From: Larkinella punicea | GTDB taxonomy: Bacteria > Bacteroidota > Bacteroidia > Cytophagales > Spirosomataceae | Assembly: GCF_003334855.1 (NCBI RefSeq) | Contig: NZ_QOWE01000032.1 | Span: 1 to 64,000 of the forward strand | Reading direction: 5' to 3' | Length of the DNA: 64,000 bases | In this document: positions 26,774 to 35,239 of the stretch, one piece after another | Layout of the letters: every line of letters begins with the position of its first letter | Position numbering within the stretch: position 1 is the stretch's first letter | Translations under genes and position numbers: made by a program | Notes under the pieces: model-generated | What the model saw: the letters and a program-made list of their open reading frames with translations, nothing else | Told to the model about the DNA's origin: nothing | The model's database searches: none

Positions 26774-27487
26774 TTAACGCCACTGCATCAGGGCCGAATT
26801 CAGTGCTTCTTCGACCCGTCGGCGGGGTTTGTGAAAATAGATCATGCCGTGACCAGGCAGCATCAGATCGGTGTCCACTTTGGCAAACCGGCGCAGCGAC
26901 TCCGTGTAGCTCTTTTTGTCGAAATCAATGGAGCCACTCCAGCCAAAATCTCCGCTCAACAGCGTCCCGATCACGTCGCCACTGATGACGACCCGCTTCT
27001 GCTCCCAGTTGAAGAGATAGGCCGTGCAACCCCGGCTGTGGCCGGGCAGGTGCATCACGTCGATTTCTACGCCCAGTAGCGGTAGTTTCTGGCCGTCGGC
27101 CACCCGTCGATCCACCGCAAAAGGCTGGAATGTTTTGTGGTAAAGATACCCGCAGCAGCGTTCGTCGCCGGAAGCAACGGCATCCGCCGTTTCGCCCAGG
27201 GCGATGAAGTGAACACCCCGCTTCTTCAGAAGGTGGCCCCCACCGGCGTGGTCGAAATGGGCATGCGTCAGGAGGCAGTACCGAATGTCGTCCGGCGAAA
27301 GATCCCAATAGCGCATGTTGGCAAAAATCTGCTCCATCGTATTCCCGCAGCCACAATCGAACAGAATCAACCCCTGCTCTGTCTTTAAAACGTACGAATT
27401 GGCATCGTTCCACAGCGCCCCCGGCTGGTCGTAGGTGATGCCGTTCAGGTCACCGCCGACCTGAAACAGATTTTTTAGGATTTGCAT
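26774..27487 (-). CDS. MBL-fold metallo-hydrolase
   Basis: A 237-residue metallo-beta-lactamase fold protein. Zinc ligands are in THAHFDHAGG (HxHxDH), MHLPGHSRGC (His), VVISGDVIG (bridging Asp) and LMLPGHGMI (last His). The segment IILFDCGCGNTM near the start fits glyoxalase II-like or quorum-quenching-type members. There is no signal peptide. It converges on the small gene at 26519-26734, so it does not belong to the NRPS transcript. The substrate cannot be read from sequence. Confidence 0.9.
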   Translation of the reverse strand: MQILKNLFQVGGDLNGITYDQPGALWNDANSYVLKTEQGLILFDCGCGNTMEQIFANMRYWDLSPDDIRYCLLTHAHFDHAGGGHLLKKRGVHFIALGETADAVASGDERCCGYLYHKTFQPFAVDRRVADGQKLPLLGVEIDVMHLPGHSRGCTAYLFNWEQKRVVISGDVIGTLLSGDFGWSGSIDFDKKSYTESLRRFAKVDTDLMLPGHGMIYFHKPRRRVEEALNSALMQWR

Positions 27488-27699
27488 AGCAATTGGTTTG
27501 TCGTGGGTGAACCCGCCAGGATGTAATACGGTTTTGCCCTGCCATTCGGGCTATTCAGGATGTTTGAAAAACGAAGCATTCGCCACAATTCCACTTTGCC
27601 TTGTGAAGTCAGTATTATTTTTAGACCAAATCCTAAGTAAGTTGCCGGGCTGTCCGCAACATTTCTTACTTTTCCGGCTTAAACACAAACATCCACTTT

Positions 27700-28122
27700 A
27701 TGGAAATCAAACGCAATGCCACCGCCCATTGGGAAGGTTCAGGCAAAGATGGTAAAGGTACCGTCAGCACCGCCAGCACCGTTCTGGACGGAACCCAATA
27801 TTCTTTCAACACCCGTTTTGCCGATGGCGTAGGGACCAATCCCGAAGAACTGGCGGCTGCGGCCCACGCCGGCTGTTTTGCCATGCAACTCGCTTTTAAC
27901 ATCCAGGGAGCCGGTTTTACGGCCACGTTCATCGACGCCAAAGCCGTTGTTTCGCTCGACACCGCCAGCAGCAGCATCAGCAGCTCGAAGCTGACCGTGA
28001 AGGCCAGTGTTCCGGGTCTTGAGAAAGATAAATTTGACGAACTCGTCGAGCATGCCGAAAAGAACTGCCCGATTTCGAAGTTATTCAATACGGCCATCAG
28101 CGTAGACGCGACGCTGGAATAA
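27700..28122 (+). CDS. OsmC family peroxiredoxin-like protein
   Basis: A 140-residue OsmC/Ohr-fold protein. The two redox cysteines are in AAHAGCFAM and KNCPISK, and the family segment GVGTNPEELAAAAHAGCF is present up to its 18-residue limit. Such proteins reduce organic hydroperoxides with thiols and protect against oxidative stress. Length and motif order fit the OsmC branch. It stands alone and is followed at once by a very long hairpin at 28140-28198. Confidence 0.93.
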   Translation: MEIKRNATAHWEGSGKDGKGTVSTASTVLDGTQYSFNTRFADGVGTNPEELAAAAHAGCFAMQLAFNIQGAGFTATFIDAKAVVSLDTASSSISSSKLTVKASVPGLEKDKFDELVEHAEKNCPISKLFNTAISVDATLE

Positions 28123-28139
28123 GGTCATCTGTTTATTGC

Positions 28140-28198
28140 CAAACCGCCTTCTTGATTGGAATAAGAACGTTTCTTATTCCAATCAAGAAGGCGGTTTG
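28140..28198. terminator. Perfect 28-bp inverted repeat, terminator of the OsmC gene
   Basis: The left arm 28140-28167 (CAAACCGCC...AATAAGAA) is perfectly complementary to 28171-28198 with only CGT as loop, and CTTTT follows. It starts 18 bp after the OsmC stop. The stem is about three times longer than most intrinsic terminators. Confidence 0.75.
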
Positions 28199-28347
28199 CT
28201 TTTCGGGGCCACATAAGCGGATTAACAACCAATTAATACAATTATTATCATTTTTAATTTTATTTATAACACATTCCAACGATTACGAATAAAAACATGT
28301 CTATCTGTAAAAATCTATATCTATCCCTTACTTAATCTTTTTGTCCT

Positions 28348-29190
28348 ATGCACTCCATGTACCGCTTCCTACTGCCCACTTGTTTTATCTTCCTGCTTGG
28401 ATCCTGCACCGTTCAGGATCACCTGAATCCCGAAGAGTCGAACCCGTGCCGGGTTAGTTATACGCTGAATCGACTGGATACCTACCTGATACCACCCGGA
28501 GAAACCGTCACCCTGGGGCAGCAAGTAACCGGCATTTCCGGAAGTTATTTTATAGTAGCTGATATTCTGGATCTCAATGGTCAGCAATATGCCGTAAATG
28601 GTAAATCCGAAGATTTACGATCGGGTGGTGAAGAAAGCAATGCTGCCTTTGAGTATGATTCGCAGGGAAGGCTTTCAAAGGCCGTCATTCGCTACCGGAG
28701 ACCGACCGCTACCATCACCACCGCCTACGAGTACCTTTCACCTACGGAACTCCAGATAACCCAAACCGATGATTACGGGCATTATCCGGTTCCCCCTTCC
28801 TTTACCAAAATAGTGCCCCTGAATAGCCTGGGCCTGGTAATCGACCCTAACGTAACCTACGATGCCGAAGGATATGTTATCCGGCGGGGCTCCACCAACT
28901 ACAACATCGTGAACGGAAACAATGTTGGCAACGATGCCGAGCGGTATGAATACGATCTGACCAAACCCAACCCGATCCCAAATCCATTTTTTTTCTACGG
29001 TAAAAAAGATAAAAATCTTCGCACTGATATCATTTCACTCGACACCAGCACAAAAATCGAGTTCGATCTGAAGTATATTTATGACGAGCAGGGAAATCTA
29101 AAGTATGACATTCTGATGTTTAATTATCCCGATACCGATCCCCGGGTGCGCGTTCATATCAACAAATACGAATGGAGTTGCCCGCAATAG
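28348..29190 (+). CDS. Lipoprotein with YD-repeat-like segments, function unknown
   Basis: A 280-residue lipoprotein. The signal peptide LPTCFIFLLGSC has a lipobox with the acylated Cys near residue 20. The body contains spaced segments YDSQGRLSKAV, YDAEGYVIRRG and YDEQGNLKYDI, similar to single RHS/YD repeats found in many Bacteroidota surface lipoproteins. No enzymatic motif is visible. ATG 28357 (MYRFL) is an alternative start. It may be transcribed with the next lipoprotein gene, but the gap is 190 bp. Confidence 0.75.
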   Translation: MHSMYRFLLPTCFIFLLGSCTVQDHLNPEESNPCRVSYTLNRLDTYLIPPGETVTLGQQVTGISGSYFIVADILDLNGQQYAVNGKSEDLRSGGEESNAAFEYDSQGRLSKAVIRYRRPTATITTAYEYLSPTELQITQTDDYGHYPVPPSFTKIVPLNSLGLVIDPNVTYDAEGYVIRRGSTNYNIVNGNNVGNDAERYEYDLTKPNPIPNPFFFYGKKDKNLRTDIISLDTSTKIEFDLKYIYDEQGNLKYDILMFNYPDTDPRVRVHINKYEWSCPQ

Positions 29191-29380
29191 CGCTGGCGCA
29201 GTATCCCCCCTCCCCGTCGTCTTTGGCGGATACCTGGAACACGATTAATTTTCATTGAATATTCCCATTTCTGGCGTATCATTTGTGGTAGAATATATTA
29301 GACAGGCCATCGATTTCGTTCTATAGCGAAATGACCTATTATCTATGTATTTTCAACCATTGAAAAACCTAAAGGGCACA

Positions 29381-29839
29381 ATGAGACTCATCGTCGTTTT
29401 TTTCATCCTCGTAGTGGGTATATCTTCCTGTAAAAAAAGCGATTCTGAAGCGGATAATGTCGATCCAAGAGAACAGTATTACGGAACCTACGACATTGAT
29501 TATTCGTCAAAAACCATCATCGGATCCATCGATTTTAATGAAGACAGCGGCAAGGGCGTCCTGACCTTCAGCAAGGGAGACGCTTCGAATGAATTGAAAA
29601 TGACCACCGAATTTCCGGGTTTCAGCACGGCAACGGATGTCGTTAAACTGGATGGAACCAAGTTTACAGTTAACCGAACCCGCGACCAGATGACGCTGGG
29701 CAACAAACAATATGATGCCGAATTCCTCGGTTCAGGCCTGTTTGAAGGCAAGTTGGTCACCGTCACCTCAGTTACGACCCTGAACCAAAATGGCACCGTA
29801 GCCAAATGGACGCGTTCGTATAAAGGAATGAGACGATAA
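29381..29839 (+). CDS. Small lipoprotein, function unknown
   Basis: A 152-residue protein. I start it at ATG 29381, which gives a clean lipoprotein signal LIVVFFILVVGISSCKKS; the longer start at 29345 adds 12 residues before the signal. The mature part has alternating strands ending in TLNQNGTVAKWTRSYKG, likely a small beta-barrel or lipocalin-like fold, though this is a guess. A strong terminator follows 18 bp after the stop. Confidence 0.7.
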   Translation: MRLIVVFFILVVGISSCKKSDSEADNVDPREQYYGTYDIDYSSKTIIGSIDFNEDSGKGVLTFSKGDASNELKMTTEFPGFSTATDVVKLDGTKFTVNRTRDQMTLGNKQYDAEFLGSGLFEGKLVTVTSVTTLNQNGTVAKWTRSYKGMRR

Positions 29840-29857
29840 TCCCGCTTCATTTTACAG

Positions 29858-29897
29858 AAAGTCCACCCGGTATAAATCGAACCGGGTGGACTTTTTT
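29858..29897 (+). terminator. Rho-independent terminator
   Basis: AAAGTCCACCCGGT (29858-29871) pairs perfectly with ACCGGGTGGACTTT (29881-29894), with a 9-nt loop and a T run. It ends the small lipoprotein gene. Confidence 0.9.
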
Positions 29898-29957
29898 GTT
29901 TACCGACGTTTTTAGCGGTATTTTTACTTCCATCACAACCTTAACCTCACCGACTCA

Positions 29958-31442
29958 GTGGCTGTCTATACCGACCATATCCGCCTGCTTTTTGGACTGA
30001 AATTAAAACAGATTCGGTTGGATAAAGGGTTATCGATCAGTGAACTGGGACAAATTTCCGGGCTTTCGGTTTCATATCTGACCGAAATCGAAAAAGGCCG
30101 AAAATACCCCAAAACGGACAAAATTGCCGCCCTCGCCAAGGCGATGGACGTGGACTACGACACGCTGGTTTCGCTCAAACTCAGCAAGAAACTCGAACCC
30201 ATTTCCGAACTGCTTCGCTCCCGGTTTTTAACCGAAATCCCGCTCGAACTCCTGGGCATCGACCCCTCCGATCTGCTGGAATTGCTGGCAGAAGCCCCCG
30301 CCAAAGTCAGTGCCATGATTTCGACGGTGATGAACATCGGGCGGAGTTACCACGTCAGTGTCGAAAGGCTTTACATGGCGGTGTTGCGGTCGTACCAGGA
30401 AATGCACGATAACTATTTTGAAGACATCGAGCAGGATGGCGACCGGTTTTTGACGGAGTTTGCCTCAAGCCATTCGCTGGTCGATGAGAGCCTGTTAAGC
30501 AGCCTGTTACGAACCCGGTATAATTATAAAATCGTGAATTTTAGCCGGGAAAGCCACCCGGAACTGGCGGCCCTGCGCTCCGTTTTTCGCCCGGAATCCG
30601 GCACGCTATACCTCAACAGCCATTTGTCGATTGAACAAAAAACGTTCATTCTGGCCCGCGAAGTGGGATTTCAATACCTCAATCTGAAAATCCGGCCCTA
30701 TACCTACTCATACGTGGAAGTGGAGTCGTTTGAGCAGATTCTCAACAACTACAAAGCGTCTTATTTTGCCGGAACGATTCTGATTCGGCGGACGGATCTG
30801 ATCACGCGGTTACAGGCCATTTTCGACCAGACCAACTGGAGCAACGAAGCCTTTCTCAACCTGATTCAGTCCTTCAACGCCACACCCGAGCGGTTTTTCT
30901 ACCGGCTCAGCAATCTGCTTCCCAAATACTTCGGCATCGATCAGTTGTTTTTTTACCGGTTTAACAATACCGCCGGGCAAACCAATTTCCACCTGACCAA
31001 AGAAATGCACCTGACCCGCCAACAGGGGCCGAAAAGCATGGTCGATGAGCATTACTGCCGCCGTTGGGTGGCCCTGACCATTCTGCAGGAACTGGCATTT
31101 CTGCAAAAAAACAAAAACCACGTGGGGGCCTTGTGCCAGGCCCAGCTTTCGACCTACGCCGATACGGGCAACACCTTCCTGATTGTGTCGGTCGCCCAGC
31201 CCTATCAGCCTCACCAGCAGCAGAATATGAGTGTGTCGATGTGTTTTAAAATGACCGACACGCTCAAAAGTAAAATGCGGTTTTTAAATCCCACATCCCC
31301 CAATATCTCCCAGCGCATCGTCAACGAAGCCTGCGAACGCTGCGGTATTTTCGACTGCCGCGAACGCGTGGCCGCCCCCACCGGATTGCAGAAAAAGCGC
31401 CAGGTCGATGCGATGAAAAAGGCGCTGGAGGAGTTGAAATAG
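29958..31442 (+). CDS. XRE/ScfR-like transcriptional regulator with degenerate IrrE-type domain
   Basis: A 494-residue regulator starting at GTG 29958. Residues 10-70 are an XRE helix-turn-helix (LKQIRLDKGLSISELGQ, SVSYLTEIEKGRKYP). The centre has an ImmA/IrrE-like segment, TFILAREVGFQYL, in which the HExxH zinc motif is replaced by AREVGF, so protease activity is not expected. The C-terminal third carries ERCGIFDCRERVAAP, the cysteine-bearing end of short-chain fatty acyl-CoA regulators (ScfR, RamB/MldR type). It converges on a glutaryl-CoA-dehydrogenase-like gene 64 bp away, which suggests acyl-CoA metabolism as its target; that target is inference. Confidence 0.82.
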   Translation: MAVYTDHIRLLFGLKLKQIRLDKGLSISELGQISGLSVSYLTEIEKGRKYPKTDKIAALAKAMDVDYDTLVSLKLSKKLEPISELLRSRFLTEIPLELLGIDPSDLLELLAEAPAKVSAMISTVMNIGRSYHVSVERLYMAVLRSYQEMHDNYFEDIEQDGDRFLTEFASSHSLVDESLLSSLLRTRYNYKIVNFSRESHPELAALRSVFRPESGTLYLNSHLSIEQKTFILAREVGFQYLNLKIRPYTYSYVEVESFEQILNNYKASYFAGTILIRRTDLITRLQAIFDQTNWSNEAFLNLIQSFNATPERFFYRLSNLLPKYFGIDQLFFYRFNNTAGQTNFHLTKEMHLTRQQGPKSMVDEHYCRRWVALTILQELAFLQKNKNHVGALCQAQLSTYADTGNTFLIVSVAQPYQPHQQQNMSVSMCFKMTDTLKSKMRFLNPTSPNISQRIVNEACERCGIFDCRERVAAPTGLQKKRQVDAMKKALEELK

Positions 31443-31505
31443 TTATGAGTTAAGAATTAAAAGTAGAATGCGTCAGCCAACTCATAACTCTTCACTCATA
31501 ACTCT

Positions 31506-32696
31506 TCACTTAAAAGCCGCTATGCCTGTGATTTCGTTGCCCAGAATCAAGAGGTGAATGTCGTGCGTTCCCTCGTAGGTGACCACGGATTCCAGGTTCA
31601 TGAGGTGGCGCATGATGGGATAGTCGCCCGAAATGCCCATGGCTCCGTGAATCTGCCGGGCTTCCCGAACCACGTTCAGGGCCATTTCGACGTTGTTCCG
31701 CTTGGCCATCGAAATCTGCGCCGTAGTCGCTTTTCCTTCGTTTTTCAACACGCCTAGCCGCCAGCAGATCAACTGCGCCTTCGTGATTTCGGTGAGCATC
31801 TCGGCCAGTTTTTTCTGCACCAGTTGAAAAGCCGCAATGGGTTTTCCAAACTGCTGCCGTTCCAGCGCATACCGCCGGGCGGAGTCGTAACAATCCATAG
31901 CCGCGCCAACCACGCCCCAGGCAATTCCGTACCGCGCCTGATCGAGGCATCGCAGCGGACTTTTCATGCCGTTGCTGTCGGGCAGCAGGTTTTCCTTCGG
32001 CACTTTCACATCCTGAAACACCAGTTCACCCGTCGCACTGGCTCGCAGCGACCATTTGTGGTGAATTTCGGGCGTCGAAAAGCCTTCCATTCCGCGTTCG
32101 ACCAGCAGACCCCGAACGCGGCCCTGCTCGTTTTTCGCCCAGACCACGGCCAGATCAGCCACCGGCGAATTGGTGATCCACAATTTGGAACCGTTGAGCA
32201 AATAATGGTCGCTGTGTTCCGTGAAGGCAGTTTGCATACCGGCGGGGTTGGAACCGTGGTCGGGTTCGGTCAGGCCAAAACAGCCCAGCCATTCACCCGT
32301 CGCCAGTTTCGGCAGATACTTCCGTTTTTGTTCCTCGGAGCCAAACGCATGAATCGGCCACATCACCAGCGAGCTTTGCACCGAAACGCAGGAGCGCATG
32401 CCCGAATCACCCCGCTCGATTTCCTGCATCATCAGACCGTACGAAATGGCATCGAGCCCGCCCCCGCCGTATTCCGCCGGAATGGTGGGTCCAAACGCAC
32501 CGATTTCGCCAAACTTTCGGGGCATCTCGGCCGGAAAAACCGCCCGCTGGGCGCACTCTTCGATAATCGGACTGATTTCCCGGTTCACGAAAGCCCGCAT
32601 GGCCGACCGGACCAGCTTCTGATCGTCCGTCAGCAGTTCGTCGATCCCGTAAAAATCCGGTGCTTCAAAATCGGTGGTGTTGTGAATTGCTGGCAT
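31506..32696 (-). CDS. gcdH: Acyl-CoA dehydrogenase, glutaryl-CoA dehydrogenase-like
   Basis: A 396-residue FAD enzyme of the acyl-CoA dehydrogenase fold. FAD-binding segments GCFGLTEPDHGSNP and LWITNSPVADLAVVW are present, and the catalytic Glu lies in TYEGTHDIH, the form seen in glutaryl-CoA dehydrogenases. RSAMRAFVNREISP and IPAEYGGGG also fit that branch. It would oxidise glutaryl-CoA (and decarboxylate it to crotonyl-CoA) in lysine or tryptophan breakdown; a general acyl-CoA substrate cannot be excluded. It is transcribed alone, tail to tail with the ScfR-like regulator. Confidence 0.88.
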   Translation of the reverse strand: MPAIHNTTDFEAPDFYGIDELLTDDQKLVRSAMRAFVNREISPIIEECAQRAVFPAEMPRKFGEIGAFGPTIPAEYGGGGLDAISYGLMMQEIERGDSGMRSCVSVQSSLVMWPIHAFGSEEQKRKYLPKLATGEWLGCFGLTEPDHGSNPAGMQTAFTEHSDHYLLNGSKLWITNSPVADLAVVWAKNEQGRVRGLLVERGMEGFSTPEIHHKWSLRASATGELVFQDVKVPKENLLPDSNGMKSPLRCLDQARYGIAWGVVGAAMDCYDSARRYALERQQFGKPIAAFQLVQKKLAEMLTEITKAQLICWRLGVLKNEGKATTAQISMAKRNNVEMALNVVREARQIHGAMGISGDYPIMRHLMNLESVVTYEGTHDIHLLILGNEITGIAAFK

Positions 32697-32708
32697 AGTG
32701 TGTCTTGC

Positions 32709-32751
32709 CCCATAAACCTGTCAGGTCTTGAAGACCTGACAGGTTTATGGG
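32709..32751. repeat. Near-perfect palindrome, 21-bp arms
   Basis: Bases 32709-32729 pair with 32731-32751 around a single central G; the core reads CCTGTCAGGTCTT then AAGACCTGACAGG. It lies 13 bp upstream of the acyl-CoA dehydrogenase start and downstream of the fucosidase promoter side is not involved. I recall closely similar palindromes dispersed in many Bacteroidota genomes, so this is probably one copy of a repeat family. Confidence 0.7.
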
Positions 32752-32796
32752 TGGTTTATGGCTCCAAACAGGTTTTACGTTTTCGATTTCGTCACC

Positions 32797-34875
32797 TTAC
32801 CTGACGATGACCCCAACCTCAGCCGCCGACGCCCAGTGTTCGTTTTCATTCACCGATGAAAGTGCCACCAGTTTGATGAATTTTGCGGTCTGAGGAGCCG
32901 GAAAAGCCACCTCCTGTTTTACCGGATTGTTTTTAATGTTGGCAAAAGAACGATTTTCCAACACCGGTTTCCAGTAGGTTCCGTTTTCGCTTACGTAAAA
33001 ACTATACTGGTAAATCGTGCCGCCCGATTGGCCATCCTGCCGGGGGGTGTAGGTAAACCCTTTCAAATTCAGACTTTCGCCCAGATTGACGACCAACTCG
33101 TGCGGATGTTTCCTGCTGCCCTCCTGCCGGGCGGTTTGCCAGACAGTGCCGGGGTTCGAATCAATGGCCCGGCTGGCTGAATTCCGGCTGCTTTCATCAC
33201 CAACAACCGACCAGTTGGCGGGAGCCAGATCGAACGAAGCCGGGATGGTTTCCGACGCTTCCGCGCCATTTTTGATAAAAGCTTTTGCCTTGATTGTACC
33301 ACCTTTGGCGTAGTTGAATGGGGCCGAATAGCGCGCTGATGCCAGCGTTGGCTCCGTTCCGTCCGTGGTGTACCGAATAACGGGATCGGCAACTTCCGAC
33401 GTGATCGTCACCAAACCCTGTTTGCTCCGGGCAATTTCGGGGTTCGACAACAGCTCCGGTGCTTTGTAAATACCGACCGACGACAGCACCGGGCAGGCGT
33501 TGGCGTCGAGAATCGTGACCCGCACTTTGGCGGTTTTCAGCGTCGGGAAAACCAGAATCCGTTTGTAGCCAATGGTCGTTTGCTGGTCGATGGTTTCGAA
33601 CCGGTTGCCATTCCAGGCTTCCACTTTGAACGACTTGACGCGTTGCCCGAGCGGGATGTATTCCTGCAACACCACGCGGTTGATTTCGGTCGGTTTTCCC
33701 AGGTCAACCACAAACGAAGCCTGCCGAACGGCGTCATCCGTCGTCCAGTAGGTGTCGTAGTTGCCATCCAGCAAATTACCGGCCGCAAACTGTTTATCTT
33801 TTCCCCGGACTGTAGACGCCGTCACGGTTTTTCCAAGAGCCAGGTTCGTCTTGAAGGAAGCATCGACGGTTTTCCGGAATTCCATCAGCCGCGTCGAGTC
33901 GTTGGGATGAATCAGGCCTTCGCGCGAAACCGGCACATTCAGCAGTAGATTGCCGTTGCGGCCCACCGACGAATAATAAATCTTCATCAGGTGCGTCAGG
34001 GTTTTCACGCGGTCGTCGGTGTCAGGACTGTAAAACCAGCCCGGCCGAATCGACACATCCACCTCCGCCGGAATCCAGTATTTGCCGTTTTCATTGCCGG
34101 TATTCAACACCTGCGTGGAGGGCGCGGCACTGCCCATGCCAAAACCGTCGGTGTTCAGCGTCGACCAGTTGGTTTCACCGGCGATACCGGATTCGTTCCC
34201 CATCCACCGGCAACCCGGACCTATATCACTGAAAATGATGGCCTTCGGCTGGTGTTTGAACACCACGCCCCGGAACAGATCCCAGTCGTATTCGTGGCGT
34301 TTTCCGTTCGGCCCTTCGCCGTTGGCCCCATCGAACCACTGTTCAAACACGTCGCCATAGCTGCTCAGTACCTCATCGAGCGTGTTGGCAAAAATCTGAT
34401 TGTACTCCGGTGTGCCATAAGCGGGGTGGTTGCGGTCCCAGGGCGAGAGGTAGACGCCAAATTTCAACCCGTATTCTTTGCAGGCAGCGGACAACTCGCG
34501 CAGGACATCGCCCTGGCCGTTTTTCCAGGCACTTTCCCGCACCGTATGTTTGCTGAATTTGCTCGGCCACAGGCAAAAACCGTCGTGGTGTTTGGCCGTG
34601 ATGATGATGGCCTTCATGCCAGCCGCCTTGGCGGTTTTGGCCCATTGGCGGGCATCCAGACGCGATGGATTGAAGACTTTCGGATCTTCGTCGCCGTGTC
34701 CCCATTCCTTGTTGGTAAACGTGTTCGGACCAAAATGGATGAACATGTAATATTCCATTTGCTGCCACTGCACCTGCTGGGGAGTCGGCAGGGCACCGTA
34801 GGGCGCGGGGGGCGCAGTCTTTTGCGCATTGACGCTTAACGCACTGAGTAATCCTAAATAAAGAATTTTTTTCAT
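32797..34875 (-). CDS. Secreted alpha-L-fucosidase (GH29) with two F5/8-type carbohydrate-binding domains
   Basis: A 692-residue secreted enzyme with a signal peptide (residues 1-17, ending VNAQ). The GH29 catalytic barrel covers about residues 20-345: FIHFGPNTFT, ITAKHHDGFCLWPS, VYLSPWDRN and EQWFDGANG, where D182 is the likely nucleophile. An F5/8 type C (CBM32-like) domain follows at about 345-470, a chitobiase-C-like segment (RYTTDGTEPTL) near 505-545, and a second F5/8-like domain at the end. The build is that of family 29B fucosidases acting on branched fucosylated glycans. No SusCD pair or other glycosidase is next to it, so it is not part of a visible utilisation locus. Confidence 0.93.
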   Translation of the reverse strand: MKKILYLGLLSALSVNAQKTAPPAPYGALPTPQQVQWQQMEYYMFIHFGPNTFTNKEWGHGDEDPKVFNPSRLDARQWAKTAKAAGMKAIIITAKHHDGFCLWPSKFSKHTVRESAWKNGQGDVLRELSAACKEYGLKFGVYLSPWDRNHPAYGTPEYNQIFANTLDEVLSSYGDVFEQWFDGANGEGPNGKRHEYDWDLFRGVVFKHQPKAIIFSDIGPGCRWMGNESGIAGETNWSTLNTDGFGMGSAAPSTQVLNTGNENGKYWIPAEVDVSIRPGWFYSPDTDDRVKTLTHLMKIYYSSVGRNGNLLLNVPVSREGLIHPNDSTRLMEFRKTVDASFKTNLALGKTVTASTVRGKDKQFAAGNLLDGNYDTYWTTDDAVRQASFVVDLGKPTEINRVVLQEYIPLGQRVKSFKVEAWNGNRFETIDQQTTIGYKRILVFPTLKTAKVRVTILDANACPVLSSVGIYKAPELLSNPEIARSKQGLVTITSEVADPVIRYTTDGTEPTLASARYSAPFNYAKGGTIKAKAFIKNGAEASETIPASFDLAPANWSVVGDESSRNSASRAIDSNPGTVWQTARQEGSRKHPHELVVNLGESLNLKGFTYTPRQDGQSGGTIYQYSFYVSENGTYWKPVLENRSFANIKNNPVKQEVAFPAPQTAKFIKLVALSSVNENEHWASAAEVGVIVR

Positions 34876-34926
34876 TGATAAGAGATTGACATCATGCCCA
34901 CCGCTGTCAGCGCCGGGCCGACGAAT

Positions 34927-35121
34927 CGGTCGAAGACCCTGACCGCGGTGGCAAACCGGGTTACTTGTTTTTCAAACACTCATGGAGCTTTTGACTGATC
35001 AAACACTCCTGAAAGGTTGGTAAAAGTAGTGCGGTTTTTATCAATTCATTACTTAGGTGACTGGTTTTTTCAATGCGGCATTTTGGATCGCAAAAGCCAC
35101 CACGGTCAGGATCTTCGACCG
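34927..35121. repeat. Pair of 26-bp inverted repeats 143 bp apart
   Basis: Bases 34927-34952 and 35096-35121 are inverted copies, 24 of 26 matching (core GGTCGAAGA-CCTGACCG-GGTGG). The gap is AT-rich. ACCGGGTTAC occurs directly at 34955 and 35125. The whole stretch lies in the 364-bp space between the divergent fucosidase and FAD genes, in which I see no gene. It could be a small non-autonomous element or a regulatory hairpin. Confidence 0.6.
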
Positions 35122-35239
35122 CTGACCGGGTTACATTCGCTTATTTGACTAATTTTACCAAAAAATACCTAAATAATATAAGAAATACCTGCGAACCCGG
35201 AACACGGTGGTGTTGTTGATAAAGCAGGAATTTTCATGT

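Noticed and set aside
31824-32804. 326-codon plus-strand frame opposite the acyl-CoA dehydrogenase gene
   Set aside because: It is a high-GC antisense shadow with His/Arg/Phe-rich composition and no family motif; the opposite strand has a complete, well-conserved enzyme.
33991-34839. 282-codon plus-strand frame opposite the fucosidase gene
   Set aside because: Antisense shadow of a clear GH29 gene, with no protein-like motifs.
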